64,000 nt of DNA from Desmodesmus armatus (Eukaryota > Chlorophyta > Chlorophyceae > Sphaeropleales > Scenedesmaceae), in NCBI GenBank assembly GCA_007449985.2, contig VIIQ02000117.1, positions 10,001-74,000 of the forward strand. Direction: 5' to 3'. Below, in pieces: positions 36,167 through 49,860 of the stretch. How positions within the stretch are numbered: the stretch's first letter is position 1; every line of letters starts with the position of its first letter. The notes beneath the pieces are model-generated. The model was not told the DNA's origin and searched no databases. It was given only the letters and a program-made list of their open reading frames with translations. The position numbers were made by a program, and so were the translations under genes.

Positions 36167-38540
36167 ATGTGCCTCGGGATGCAGGTGGGGCTGCATGCCC
36201 GTGGATGTGTCTGTGTGCCCTGCGGGCAGCTCGGTGTGCATGCCATCATGCCACCACAGCTGCCAATAACAATTAGCCCAGCTGGCAAGCAGAACTTGGT
36301 GTATGCGTCGAACGGGGATAATCACGCAAGAGGCAGATGTGTGTCTGTCATCTGGCAGTGGGCGCTGTTGACGGGGCATGCGCCTGGTTTGTGCCTGGCA
36401 GTGCGCATGTAGCTGCTGTATACTGTGACTGGGGTGTTCCTTGATTTGTGTTGATGTCACCAGTGATGCCCTGACGTTGTCACTGGGTGGGACAGTTCTG
36501 TATGATGTATGTGCATAGGGAAAAATTGCTGTCGACGCTAATTTGGGCTCGGTGTGAGCCATGTGCAGGGATATTGCACAAACTGGCAGAGTCGTTCTTT
36601 GTGTGCGAGGGTGTGTACACTATGTAGGAGCCCATGTTGTCTGCCGCGGCAGCCACACCGCGGTGGTGGGTTGTTTGTGCTGGGCGTGTTCCATCAGTGC
36701 AGGGCTGCTGGTTTCTTTGTCTGCACTGGGTGATCAAAGGTGGTTGCCTGGCGCGCACCCCTGCTGTGGGCTGCCGGGTACTGCCTGGCCCCTGCGGATT
36801 ACGCAACAGCCATGGGATTGAGTGAGTGGGCTGGGTGGGTGGCTGTATGGTGCAGGTGGTGCATGTCAGCTGACAGTGCAGCTCTGCCTGCTGCAGTGCA
36901 GGTGAATTTCACCTCAACTGTGGGGCATGTCTGTCACCTTTGCTCACGTTGTGTTTGCGCACTGGTCTTTCTGGCTCACAACAGAGATGCTCTGTGGCGG
37001 CTGCTGACCGCTGTTCTTTTGCACCAACACGGGCCATGTGGGCTTACTGTATGACTTCTGGGTGCTGTACTCTGGTCAAGTTCTTGGACCCCTGCCTGTT
37101 GACATGCCGTTTGCCTTAATTCTAGGCACCATCATGCAAATCCTGCTGCTGCATGCACTTGTGCATGTTTTTCCAGCAGCAGCGGCATCCTGTTGTGCGC
37201 TACTACTGCCCATGACTTGTATCAAAACCCTAGCAGCCTACTTTGCTATAAGTTGTGTGCAGCCCCTGTTGATTTGTGACCTGTTACTCTTTGCATGTAG
37301 ACCTGTGCAAATTGACTGCACAGCGCGTGCTTTTTGTCGAGCTTTGATACTGCTTGTCAGCCAGCAACCTAAATGTTATGGTTTTGCTGGTTGCACAAGT
37401 TGTCAGGGCAGCAGAAACCTTGGCACGAACCTGGCTTTCCTTCGCCAGGTGCTGCAGATCTGCACTCAAGAGTGCTGGTGGGGTCAGGCAGCGTGCCCAG
37501 CATACATGCTACATCCGTTGCCTTTTCTTGATGCTGTTGCTTCCTTTCCTTGTGTGCGCCAGCTCGACTCAGCCTCACGGCTGGATAAAGCAGCCACCTG
37601 CGCGGCTTTGCTTCAGCCCACATGCGGGCTGGAAGGCTCCCGACCACCATGCATTGGCAGCTGCGGTTGCCCACTTGCATATGTACTGGGTGTATCCTTG
37701 GTACGCCTGGGCAGTGTAGGGCTGCTTGAGGCTGGCACAAACTCTCAAGGGTGCCTCGCAACCTGGCAATGGCAGAGGTTTTGCAGAGGCTTGCTAGGCT
37801 GGCTGGCAGTGGGCAATGCTCACGAGGCTGATCAAGCTTGCGACAAGGGCATTCAAAATGCTGACACAGTGTTTGTTTGGTTGCTACAGTATTGCTCCTA
37901 CATGTCTGTGTGTGCTGTACGTGTATCTGCTGTAACTCACGAACCCCTCCCAAAGGCTGGATCACCCCCCCCCCCTGCCAGGCTGGGCCTTGGGTCTCTC
38001 AGTGCATGTAGTTGGGGCTCACTCATGCCGTGTATAAATGGCTGTTGCTCTTGTGGAAGAACTGTAGACACACATGCAGTAACTGGATCACATGCTCATC
38101 AGGCTGTTTCAATTGTCAGGGAGGTTATATTAGTCATCAACCAAAGCTGCACCTGCCAACCTGTGGCACTGCTGTAGACTTGGCTGACCTGTTGTGCATG
38201 TTTTGTAGACAACATACGAGGTGTCTGACTTCCTTCTGCATACTTCTTCAGACCGACGTCGCAGCAAACATTGTGTAGAGTCTTGTAAGCGTGTCGCCGT
38301 CACTTGCCAACTTCTTTGAAGCATATCGTGCAACTTGCAAGATGCCAGGTGGGCGGGGGGATGGTGGCTTGAGCGCACCCAACTGAGATCACTCTCGCTG
38401 TTGGGAGCAAATGGCCTGTGGTGCATGGAGCTTGTAGACACGCACATAGGCTGGCCACCTTATACAACCGTTGATCGTGCTGAGGAGGCTTCGCGCTCTT
38501 GACTACTGACGAACAGGACCCTTGATTGCGCTGCAGGCCC
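36167..38540. other. 3' UTR / intergenic, no supported gene
   Basis: About 2.4 kb, T/G-rich on the + strand. The 379-codon open frame at 37038-38177 has no family-like or low-complexity coding texture and no consistent splice signals, so I regard it as chance. TGTAA at 37931 could end a long hydrolase 3' UTR. Confidence 0.45.
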
Positions 38541-39354
38541 AGTCGCGCTGGTGGCAGCTTTTAGCAGTAGCAATTTCACCATAGGGTTTGCAGGTAAGGC
38601 ACATGCACTATGATTAGGCACGTGGACTGTGTCGTGCTGCAGCTGTGGCCTCCGTGGCATCGTGAGTTGGCCGATGTATTGCTTGCGCCTTTGTATCGGC
38701 TAGTTGCTCACAGCTGTACATTCTTATGGGTCTGCAGGTGCAGATCACCTCCAGCTGTGCACAGCAGAGCCCTGGTGTGCTGTGCCTAGCAGCGGCCTGC
38801 AGCTTGGGCCAGCCCACAGCCTTGATGGCCATGGGGCGCACGAGGAGCAAGGATGCACATCTGTGTCCCTGGCCATCAGTCTCTTGAGCGGCAGTGCTAC
38901 CTACAGCAGCAGCGGCCCAAGCTCCACCGGGTCGACCAACCAGCAGCCCAGCAGCAGCAAGGCAGCAGGGCACAACAGCACGATGTCCATCCCCACTGGC
39001 AGCACATACTATAGCTTGGAGCAGCTGACCGAGCATCACGTGGGCGCACACGGAGCCCTGCTCAGCCCAGCACCACCTCCAGCACGGCCTGTTGCTGCCT
39101 CCCAGCGCATCATGGGCTGGTCACCTGTGGCTTCCAACCCTGTGGTCAAGCGCCTGAAGCTTACCAGCACAGCACCTGAATCCTGCAGCGCAGGAAGCTC
39201 TGACACCTGCATGGACGATGAGATCACCCCACCAGCATCTCCACCACGTGCAGCTGTCCTGCAGGCAGTGTGTCCATGCGCGCCCAGGCGCCCGCGCCCC
39301 ACCCTCATGCTGGTGCCCCTGGCTGAGCTGGGCAGGATCGAAGCATTCGCCTAA
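38540..39354 (+). CDS. hypothetical low-complexity protein, possible two-exon fragment
   Basis: A good donor (TTTGCAG then gtaagg) at about 38594 and an acceptor (gggtctgcag) near 38739 join in phase: ..VAAFSSSNFTIGFAG then ADHLQLCTAEPW. The second exon stays open for about 205 codons to a TAA at 39352. It is Ser/Gly/Ala/Pro-rich (SSGPSSTGSTNQQPSSS; ASPPRAAVLQ) with KRLKLT and a C-terminal LVPLAELGRIEAFA. It has coding-like GC and codon texture, unlike the DNA around it, but no recognised domain, and its start was not found. Could be the 3' end of a regulatory protein; uncertain. Confidence 0.35.
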
Positions 39355-42300
39355 GCTGTGCCGTTGCTGTGGCCGATGCGAGGTTTTGGAAGCGCTGAGT
39401 TGTAGCTTGATAATGCAGTGTGGGACAGTTGAGGGTGACAGCGTGCTGGGTGGCTGGGCGGGAGGCAGTTTGACTGCTTGGGCGAGCGGGCTGACTGATT
39501 GAGCAGCTATGGCTGCCGCTGGTGCACAGCTGCATATGTGTTCGTGACTCCTGGAGTACTCCTGGAGTGCATGTGGTCTCTATTGTGTTTGATTTGGTAT
39601 GGGGGGGGGGCGGTAGTGGTAGCGTTTGGCATGCCTTGTCTGGTGCAGGCGTGTGTCCCAACATGGCAAACGCTCTGGTGGTGTGGCGAGCTGGGGAGCT
39701 TGTATAGGGGTGGCACTTTGACTGGATACTGCGTGGTTGTCAAGATGATTGGAGCATGGTGCAGTCCATGACAAGGAGAAGTCCTGCGTCGTGCCTGCTG
39801 TTTCATTCAAACTGCTGTACTTCAGATTGTGCTGCGCTGGTTGCCTAGCCCCGACACAGTGTGGCGGGCCCCTGGTGTAGTAATGCTGTCTGCATTATAG
39901 CTCAGGGTGGCTCCCAGTTGAGTCTCATGTCTACATATTGCATGGGTGCTCTGGCACGCTCCGTCGCCCCTGCTGCGTACTGCAGCATTTCAAGGGCCTG
40001 TCTGCTGGGGTATTTCTGTTTCTGCAAGGCTGCGGGTGTGTTGGTGGTGGTGGTGTGTGTCTCTCTCCCTGACCAGGCACGTGCCATGCGATCAAGCAGG
40101 GGCATGTTGCCAGCTGTGTGCATAGGTGCATCGAGCGCTGTATGTGTGTTCCAGGAGTGTGCCATGCAACTAGGAGGAAGTGCGCGTTGCCTGGTTGTGC
40201 ATGTGTGTTAGGGTGGCTGGTGCAACTGTGTGTCTCTGCACAAGGGCACAACTGAGCACGCCCACAGCCCTGCTATGTGCACCCAGCACAGTGGTGCATT
40301 GCTGTGTACTTATGTGAGGTTGCGTGTCACTTCATGGCCAGTCATGTGCCATGCAACTGGGAGAAGGCATTTGTGGATTGCTGTGCAGTGGAAAGGTGCT
40401 TGTGTGCATGGATGTGTCTCCACATGGCACAACTGGGTGGTTTTCATTCAAGAAGCATGCTTTCGTGGCAGGAGGTTGCAGGTGTGTGGTCTTGGCTAGC
40501 AGGCGGGCTTCCTATATTTATGTGCATGTGCCGGATGTGCGTCTCATGTCTGTTTTGGTATGTGTGTTCAAGTGCATCCCAACAGGGTGGATTGATGCGG
40601 CTTGTGAGGCATGCCCACACTGTGCTGCCTGTGTCATACACACAAGCTGGCGTTTGCTGCTACCATCACTGCAAGTGCCCGGTGCCAGCCTTGATGCCTT
40701 GTGCAAGGTCTGTTTGTGCTGTTGTGTGTCGGTCAGTTTATGTTGGTTCGAGCATGGATTTTCAGGAAGGCTTGTTTGTCACATGCCTATGCGTTTTGCA
40801 TATTTTGGGTTTGTGTGGTTTATATGCATTAGTGGATCCCCCAGACCTTCGTCTTTGTGTTGCGTGCTGTAAGGGTTGCACGCTTGCGGAGCAGTTTGTG
40901 CTGCGCACTGGTGCTGCTGGTGGCTGCTGTGTACTGCTGTGCAAAGCTGGTACATTGGCGTCCCGGTCTGGGCCGTCTCACTGCTGCATGTACAGCCTTC
41001 ATCAGTATGTCCTGGAGTCGCAGCCTGTGCTGGTGCAGCCGGTGTGCTGTGGGTTCTTCTCCCTGCAGTCCTAGGTGTGCGCTGGTGCCACGGCCAGTGC
41101 TGGGGCACTGCTGTTGCGCCAGTGCATGTGTTGCAGAGTGCTCCTTGCTGGGTGCACCAGGTTTGACTGCTTTGCTTTGCGTCATGGACTTGCGCGCCTT
41201 GGATGTAAGCACAGCAGGTGTCTGCGATATACTGCTGGTCTGTTGGCAATGTGTAAGCGTTTGCTCATGTGTGCCTTTGGTCCTGGATTATGCCTGCACA
41301 TACTGCCTGTAATTGTATCGAGTGCAGTGTTGCCTGTGTATGCACTGGTGACTGTCGTGACCAGTTGTGTTCTACGGCATCTTGGATGCCCGTCCGGCTA
41401 TAGGTGGCTCAGCGGTTAGTTCGACCGCCCGGCCTTGCTGCAGAGGCTGTGGAATGAGCTTTGGCAGTCTGGACAGGCTTTTGTGCATCCCTGTTTCTGG
41501 GCGGAGGTGCATCATCATCTGTGCATGTGTGCCGCAATCCACATCGCCTGGTTTCACGTGAGTGGTGTGTTGTGCTGATCAGCGGCGTTTCTTCTGTTTG
41601 GCAGCGGTTGTCTTGGGCTCTCTTGGGTCCCTGGCAGCGGCTGTCTCGTGCTGGTTACGTTTTGCGTCTCAATATCTCATGTCAGCGGCTGTGTTATGCT
41701 GGTCAAAGGAACGCCAGCGGCAGGCCAGGTGCTGATGCAGTGCCCCGTCTGCCATGCACTGTCGCTGCATGCACCTGCCCTCTGTTTTGTGACATCCTGC
41801 GCAACCCATGCGCAGGACTGCTTGCGATCGGCCTGGTATGATGTGTATAGGCACTGTGCGATGCCTGGTGAAGCCCTTTGTGCACTGTGAACGGGGCTGT
41901 GCAGAGCATGGGCACCATGCCCACATTCTGCTCACGTATGGAGTGGCGGTCGCTACTGAACCATGCATGAAAACAGTCAGCCGCCCTCTCGGCTGTTGAT
42001 TGCCACACTGGGCTCAGGCTTCGGGCTGTGCAGACGCGCTGCGGTGAACAGGCACCCCACCTGTGCTGCTGGCTCATTCCTGGAGCCCTTTTGAAGTATG
42101 CATGGAAACAATCTGCGGCCTCTTTGGTTGTCGATTGTCACACTGGGCCAGGTCATGATCACACTCCAACACAGGTGACACATGTGTTGCTGCTGGGGCA
42201 CGCGCTGTGCTTGCCGCGCGCCTGTCCTTGGCTCGCAACATGCAGTCTGCAGCTCATCTGTCTCAGAGTAGTGTCATCAGCGGAAGGAGGTGTATGTTCT

Positions 42301-43900
42301 GCGTAGACCAAGCGTGAGCAGCGCACGCCTGGTGCGACACAGGCTTGGTGTGGGTGCATCTGTTTAGGGCCGCGTATCAGGAAGGAAGACACGGCTGCTG
42401 TTCCACAGTGGGCCTGATGTGTGAGCTCATCATCTGTTTGCATGCATAGAGCTATACCGCGATCTGTCCGCTGCGATCTGTCGGCTTTGCTTCCCTGCAC
42501 TGCCACCCCAAGTGCGTGGTGCTCTCAGCACATGGCGGCTGCTCTGGGGTATGTGCTGAGCAAATCATGTTCTCCGTGCTTTGTGCCTGTCATGTGCGTA
42601 TCTGAGGTGCTGGCTAGCTCAAGCAACGTGTGCCATATCACTATCACATACCAGCACTCCTGCTGGGCACATGTGGTCGTTGGTACTGCGCTGGTTGTGG
42701 GCTGCAGCCAGATCCAGCTGCCCTCGCTGGTGTGCAGCTTTACGCCACTGGCACTGTGTAGTTGTCACAGCGGAGCTATCATGCCCTGATTGTAGGCATT
42801 TTTGGTTTGTCTAAGTGCCAGGGAGTTCAGTTGTGAAGTCCAGCTATTGAGCTCAAGCCACTTGGGCTGCGCGCGTGGGGGGAGGGGCGGCAGTTTGTTT
42901 AGGATAGTAATGGTGGGTTGACAGGCGTTATCTTTTTGATTCTCGTGGATGGTGAAATGAAATTGTCGAGTCTGGAGTGTGGACGAGGTCATGGAAGTGT
43001 GGGGGCAACTGGGTGTTGGTGGCTGTGTGCATGTTGGCAGTGAGGGCCGACCCGCATTGTGGTTCCAGCTGTGTGCTGGTTGGTGTGGTGTACATACGCA
43101 TCCACTCGCCGGTTTGGCAACGAGTGCTCAACTATCGGCGCCGGCTGCTGCTTACGTGGTGTGATGAGTGCAGTTGGTGAAAGGCAGGGGTCTTCTGGGC
43201 AGTTGAGGGGGCACTTTTTGGCTTTTCAGTTGTGGGGGAGTTTGATGCTTGGTTTGTGGATGGCGGGTATTTAGTTTGAGTCTCTTATGGCTGGTTTTGG
43301 CAGAATCGGGTTTTGGCAGGATTTGTGCTTGGCAATCATCATGAGTATTACAGGTTGCAGTCTTTTGTGAGAAAGACTCTGCTTGAGTCTCCTTGGTGTC
43401 GAAAGATTGCAGCTGGAGCCAACCGATGTTGTCCTGCGGTTGTTGGGAGGGCTCCAGCTGAGCCTTCCTTGGCCATGTGTTGGCCAAGATGGTGCAGAAT
43501 GTGAGGTCACCTACACAGCCTTGCATGGCAGGTTTGTGCGAGATGCATGTGCAGGTCGGTCTGAGAGGGGGTGGGCACACTGGCGTGGGTTGCCGACATG
43601 TGTACAAGGGAAGTCGTCCCTGAAGGGGACGGTTGTAGTCGGCTGTGTCGGCAGGTGGGCTGTCGAGTAGATGGTGTGCTACAGAGGCCTGTGCGTTGTC
43701 GCAACGCACCCCAACGTATGTGCCTGTGTGTGCACCTGCTCTAGTGTGGCCATGCAGCCATTGTGCTCATGTGTATACTGGAGCAGGTTGCTTGGTGTAC
43801 TTGTGAGAGGGTATTGGAAGGCACATGTGCTGTGTTTGGCATTGAACACAATCGAGCTGTGTCTTGGGGTATATTATTGGACTTTCACCCGTCTCTGCTT
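39355..43900. other. gene-poor GT-rich region
   Basis: No gene supported. The + strand is strikingly rich in TGTG/GCTGTG and poor in A, so several long open frames (e.g. 40277-41074) arise that encode only Cys/Val/Leu-rich nonsense. A poly-G run lies at about 39600-39610. May be a very long 3' UTR, a non-coding transcript or simple intergenic DNA. Confidence 0.45.
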
Positions 43901-43916
43901 TGTGCCGTGTGTGTTG

Positions 43917-45540
43917 GTGTGTTGTGTGGATGTCAAGCGACAGACTGGGGGGGGGGGCTGTGCTGGGACATAATACCCAAGGACTGTGTGGCAGTGGGTA
44001 TGTGGCAGTTGGCTGCGATCCTGTTGCATTACCCTTTCAGCTGCTTGTCAGGCCGCAACCTTCACAAGCAGTGACGAGGGGCTTTGGCCTGGCAACGCCT
44101 GGCACGTTTTTGGCGAAGTTGAGATGCGTTGGCGCCCGCACCTGGAGAACCAAAGCCTGCAACTTGAAAAGGTTGTATGCCAGGCACATCAAGCAAAAAA
44201 GGGGCTCCATGTGGCGGGGTTTGGACACAGCGCGGGTGTCCACTCGATTGTCAATGTTCTGCTTCAGTTCAAGGAGCAGCTGGGGGCGCAGCAATTGCCA
44301 GGCGAGCATAGAAGCCACCTGGTGGTGGAGTTTGGGAGTGGCGATTTAGTAAGCATTGCGTGCGCAGCTGTCAAGCAGGAATGGCGGAAGCATTGTCTAT
44401 TTGTGGGGTATGCCTGCTGCAGTATTTACTGCGTCACCACTGGCGGCACTGGTCAATTGTGGGGTGGGGCAAACTTGGGCCTGCAGTGCACATGGGAGGT
44501 GGGGGCCCTCTAGTGGCGCTGCCTCATTGTGTTCCCATTGGGTTGGCTGGCAATTTAGTTGCCTGCGGCTCCTTTTGAGAGCCACTCCAATTCAGGGGTG
44601 CAGTATGTATGGCTGGGTTCTATTTATCTGTCAACCGATGGGTGCTTTTTTTGCGGGAGGGGTTGGTGCACCACCAGGGTTTAGCCAGGAGTCCAGGATG
44701 GTTAACCCCATGGTGGAAGCCACTTGTTCCCTAAGGCTGGGGGTGACCGGGCGGGGAGTAGGCAGGCCCCACATGTGTTTATGCAGGCGACTGTGTGTGC
44801 GGGGCTGCAAGCGAATGCGTGTCTGGTTGTGGAAGCACACATTGCAGTCGCTTGAGGGTAGTACATTGTGGGCGTGCACGTCTCTGATTCATGTGGTGTG
44901 TGGTGGTGTGTGGTGTGGATGGCAAGCAAAAGATTGATCCTCGTGTGCTGTGTGGATGTCAAGTGAAAGACTGCGGGGCTGTTTTGGGGAAATACTGTTT
45001 CAGTACCGTGTGGCGGTGGTACATGGCGGGTGGCTCAGCTCCTGTTGCATCATAAGTGCACCTCGACGCCAACTTGGAGAACCAAGGCCGGCAATCAGGA
45101 TTATGTTGTGCGCCAAGCACGTTGAAGGAGAAGGAGCTCATTGACGTGTTGTTGCGGACTGGTGCCAATTGCACCTGACCAGAATGTGCATGCGTGCACT
45201 CAAAGCCTGTCTACCTGGTGGGAGTTGTACGCGGTGCCTGCGTCCGCTTGATTGGCTGATGCCTGTGCCTCAGTTTTGGCAGCAGTCGGGGGGGCGCACA
45301 AGTGCCAGGTTAGATTGGGAGCTGCCTAATGGTGGGAGTGGCGGGAAAGGCGACTTGGTGATCATATGCGCAGCTTCCATGCTGGAATGGATTACCGGAA
45401 GCACTTTTCCACTTCTGGGGTATGCCCGCTGCAGTATTTACTATGTCACCACTGGCTGCACTGGAAATTTGGAGTGGGGTGGGGGGCAAATTGGGTTGCA
45501 GTGCACAAGGGAGGTAAGTCATTCAGCGGCGCTGTCTCGA
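43917..45540. repeat. tandem duplication, unit about 1.03 kb
   Basis: Segment from about 43917 to 44500 is repeated, diverged, at about 44949 to 45515. Matching blocks include gtgtggatgtcaag (43926/44951), cctgttgcat, ttggagaacca, ggggtatgcc and tgctgcagtatttact (about 44415/45428), always in the same order. Copies differ by many substitutions and indels, so the duplication is not recent. No conserved open frame. Confidence 0.7.
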
Positions 45541-45946
45541 CATGTTGTGGACAGGCAACTTGCCTGCGCTTCACGTGGGGTCCTTCTTTGTTACAGGAAC
45601 CTGTATGGCACTTCTGAGGGCCCAATACAGGGGGGATCAGTATGAATGGCTGGATTGTATCTGTTTTTTTTGGGTTTATCTGTCGGTCTGTGGATGCTAT
45701 GTGCGCGAGGGGCTGGTGCGCCGCCACGGTCGCCAAGGACCCCAGGGATGGGTACTCCTTGGTGAATCTACACTTGTTCGGCTGGGTGGCTTGTTTGGCT
45801 GGGTGGCTTGGCGAGGACTGGGCGGGGAGTAAGCAGGAACCACAACTGCGTCTGCAAGAGACTGTGTGGGGCTGCAAGGGACTGCGTGCGTGTGGTTGTG
45901 TAAGGGGGCATTACAAGCTTTTTTTGGCAGCAGTACCTTGTGGGCG

Positions 45947-46540
45947 TGGGATGCGCCCAGGGCGGAGCCTGTACGGCCTTGTTGGGACTACCTGTGAGCA
46001 CCATCAGCCATCCTGAGGCTGGACCAGTTTGAATCAGGTTGTTCTACATGTTGTTGTTTCAGGTACTGTCTTCTGGTTGTGCTGCCTGCGTGTAGCTTGT
46101 CTTTGTGGGACTGAAGTGCCTGTAAGGTGCGTTGCGGCACGTCCCAACTGGGGGTGTGGTGCTTTGGTGCAGTTGTTGTTGCTTAGACTGCCTTGCCTTT
46201 TTGTGTTGCCTTTCCTTAGTACCAGCCACTTCTCCCTTCATCTGGGCGTGGGATGCGCCCAGGGCCGTGGCTGTACGGCCTTGTCGCCCCTGACATAATG
46301 GTTGCCTGTGGCACCATCAGCCATCCTGAGGCTGGACCAGTTTGAATCAGGTTGTAGGGTTGCTCTACATGTTGTTGTTTCAGGTACTTTCTGCTGCTTG
46401 TGCTGCCTGCTTGTAGCTTGTCTTTGAGGAACTTGGGTGCCTGGTAGGTGTGTTGCAGCACGTCCTTACTGGGGGTGTGGTACTGTGGTGCAATTTTGAG
46501 ACTGCCTAGCCCTTTTGTGTTGTCTTTCGCTTAGTACCAG
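45947..46540. repeat. tandem duplication, unit about 0.3 kb
   Basis: 45947-46235 and 46241-46540 are successive copies starting gggcgtgggatgcgcccagg. They share caccatcagccatcctgagg, ctacatgttgttgtttcagg and, at the end, cttagtaccagccact; the last element is present a third time at about 46550. The copies are closer to each other than those of the neighbouring 1-kb duplication. Confidence 0.85.
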
Positions 46541-48644
46541 CCACTTATTAGTACCAGCCACTTTGTCCAAACCCCGTTTTCTGTGAGCTGTCACATCAAC
46601 ACCATGGCATGATGCGGCCCTGGCGTGGTTCTGCAGATTGGAAGCCATGCTATGTTCACGTCATGCCTTGCCAGTGTTGTTCGCAGTCAGGCTTGCCTGT
46701 GCTACCCTTGAGTTTCTCAAAACTCAACTTCTGGGCATGTGCGGTGTCTGCCCTGCAGGATTCCATCATTGTGTGGTGTCTGCACTGTAGGGAGTTGCCG
46801 CTCTTCGCTTGGGGGGTCAGTACTGTATAGCAAGCCATGATGTTCTTTGCATGGTGTGTGAATGTTGTGATGGTTGTGTGCCAAGCAAAGGTCACATGCT
46901 ATGGATATTTGCAGAGGGAAGAGTTGTATCTGCATGGCTGTGTAGTACAGGATGCAGGCATCTTGCCCACAAAGCTTCATGTACTTCAATATAGGCTTTG
47001 ACGCATTGCCAGGATACAGGACCATGGTGGCCTTGCCACATCTCCAGACCATCCTCCGGCCTGGAATGCACAGATACTCCTTGGCGTCTCGTTTTTGTTT
47101 TTTGGCTGTTTGTTTCGACGTACTATGTCTGGTGCCTGCTTATAACATCCAACACAGTTTCCATGGGCAAGCTGCTGCACACTGGGTGTGCTACAACCTG
47201 CCTCGTTGGGTGGGCTCTGTCCCGTCAATCTGCGGAATGGGATGGTCCCCTGTCTGCCCAGTCATCATGATGCTGGTGCCTGCAGTCAGTTTGTCAGGAG
47301 TTGTATTGCCAGGGGGTTGCCCCTCTTGTGAGGTACTTGCTTGTAGTGTTGCTTGTAGTGGTGGCCTGAGGGGCATGTCCCTCTGCGCAGATATCAGCCA
47401 CGAAGGCACTTCAATATCAGATGCGTGTAACATGCAGTTGCTTGTGTGCTACTACATACGACTCAGGAATGTTGTACACATCACATGTGATGTCACCTGC
47501 CAGTCTGGAAGCTCACGTTCCTGCATGCTGCAGACCTTCTGCTTCTTTCCTGCCAAACCAGATGCATGGTTTGCCAAAAAAATCAAGATATCGCAAGGCA
47601 GTCAGCAACCGCATGGGCACCAGCCCACCGAGGATATTGCTGAGCAGATATGCTCTAGATAAGTTGCTGTCCCCCCCAGCATATCTATTGGCAACATCCT
47701 ATACCCTCACTGTTTTGACACCTGGAGCTTCAGCGCCGGTCACCGGCATTCATGGCCATACAAATGGGGCTGATGATCCTGAAAGAGCAATGCGGGCATG
47801 TCTGCGCGGTGGCGTACTACGTACTACTACCAGGCTAGTAGCCTGGTCAAAGCAGGCCCAGCAACACAGCCACCTAGGCCCACCGTACAGGTACGAGTGT
47901 ACAGACTTCAGCATTCAATGCAGGCTGCAACCGTGCTTCAAGGAATGGGTAGCACTGGCCATCACATGTTGTACATGTACACACATGTATCCCTCACTGT
48001 GTCTGTCAAGCTGACAAACAGCATTGGCCCGTGCACAGCGCGACCTGCACGCTTACGACTATCGCCATACGGTTGTCTGACAGCTGCCACAACCTGTGGG
48101 GTTGCAAATATCTTCCCACTGCACCCTGCACACGTCCAACCAGTAGCCAACCTGCTTGCCCCCTTTCATGCCTGCGCTGCAAAAACGAGTCTCAACTGAG
48201 GACACCTCTCTAGGCATTGGGGTGCCCTCCCACTGAGGCGCAACAGCAGCCCAGTAGCTACCCCTCGTCAAAGTCACCTTGTCCAATCAACACCAACAAC
48301 CACAAACGATGATATGCAATAACTGGGCGCCATGCAACCAGTGGCCAAGCCAACAACTTATGTGTGCTGCTGAAACCAGCAGAAATTGTCAAGCACCATA
48401 CATGCCTGCACACAGTCGACTGAAAGCAGCTGACAGCCAGACCTAAACCCCTCCTATCCGAACTGCACGTACACATGTGACATTCACCTGCTGACAAAGA
48501 ATCCACAGAACAACATGAAAAACTGCAACAACCCCATCAGGCAACTGTGCAATGCCTTGAAGCAACTGCAAGGGCGGCGGGTTCAAGACGGCCGGGCAGG
48601 CTGCATCTGCTTGTAGGTGTCACTCAGCAGTTTCTTGCACCTCA
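46541..48644. other. intergenic, no supported gene
   Basis: Open frames on both strands (e.g. 46952-47662 on +) show no recognised motif and no splice structure. This is the 3' flank of the - strand Q/A-rich gene. Confidence 0.4.
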
Positions 48645-49828
48645 TCAGCCCCCAACCAGCTCCTGCCACCTCTGCCCTCCCAACAGCTGCAACACAGGCT
48701 GCTCTACCAGCTGTAGCAGACCCTCAACCGTCTGCATCACCGCCAAGCACTCACTCCCCACTGAATCTGCAATTGCTTCATCCTGCTGCCCTACAGCCCC
48801 TGCACTCAGGCACCGCTGTGCCCTGTCCCCTACCTCAGCAATGTAGTTTGTCACCAGCAGTGATGCGGGTATGGCATCCAAACTCACACCCGCGAAGTGC
48901 GCAGCGCTCTGTTGCAACTCCCTGATGCAGGTCGCACCACAGCCAGACCCCAAGGCAGGGTCTAACTGCAACTGCTGCAGCAGGTCGGCAATGCTGATGC
49001 TCCGCCCAGGTGCAACAGCAAGCACAGCTTCTGAGAGCCCGTGAACCCCTCCTGCAGCCTGTGTTCCTGCTGCTTGTGACACCACCTGCTGCTGCTGCCG
49101 CTGCAGGGGCTGCCTGTTGCCTGCTGCTGCTGGTGCCAGTGTCGCAGGCACTGCCATACCCAGCCATACCCAGCGACCTGCTGTAGCTGTGAGCGAAAAT
49201 GGCTGCTGCTGCTGCTTCTGCTTCTGCTTCTGCTGCTGTGCATTACCAGTGCCCTGCAGAGACTGTGCTTCACCAGGCCGCCCCACACCTTCCCTGCCAT
49301 TGGCCGCATCATGCAGCTGGCTGCTGCCGCCGCCAGCTTGCAAGCCATTCCCACTGCCCTCAAGCTCCCTCACCAGACTGCTAACCTCTGCCAGCCGTTG
49401 CTGCCTCAACTCAACCCCCAGCACAGCATTTAGCTCAGGCTGCTGCAGCAGCTGCTGCAGGCCGTGAAGTGTGCTGCTGACCGAGCTGCGCCCCTCCACA
49501 ACCCCTGCACTAGCGGCCTGTCTGCAGCTAGTCAGCAGCTGCGAGCAGGTGTATGTGAGTATCACAGGGGCCACAGGGCTGTGCGCTGTAATGCCTGGGG
49601 TGATCTGCGCCAAGTTCCCTAGCACCCTCATGCCGTCTGGACATCTGCCACTGCAGGGGCTACAGCTGGTGGCCCCCAGCTGCTGATACAGCTGTGTGAA
49701 GGTGACCCCTTGGCCAGACCAAGCGGCAGCGGCAGCAGCGGCGGCAGCAGCTGCTGAACCAGCTGGGGCAGCTTGTGCGGGTCCCACACAACCTGCCAGC
49801 CCCGCTGAGACCCCTGAGCCACAACCAC

Positions 49829-49860
<32 letters not shown>

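Noticed and set aside
37038..38177. 379-codon open frame on +
   Set aside because: Cys/Leu-rich random texture, no domain, no splice pattern; explained by GT-rich, TAA/TAG-poor DNA.
40277..41312. Long overlapping open frames (e.g. 265 codons)
   Set aside because: Same strand-biased composition produces open frames in several phases at once; none looks like protein.
41390..41470. tRNA-like A box (TGGCTCAGCGGTTAG)
   Set aside because: No B box (GGTTCGANNCC) at the proper distance and no cloverleaf; chance match.
46952..47662. 236-codon open frame on +
   Set aside because: No recognised motif, no flanking splice sites and composition like the surrounding non-coding DNA.
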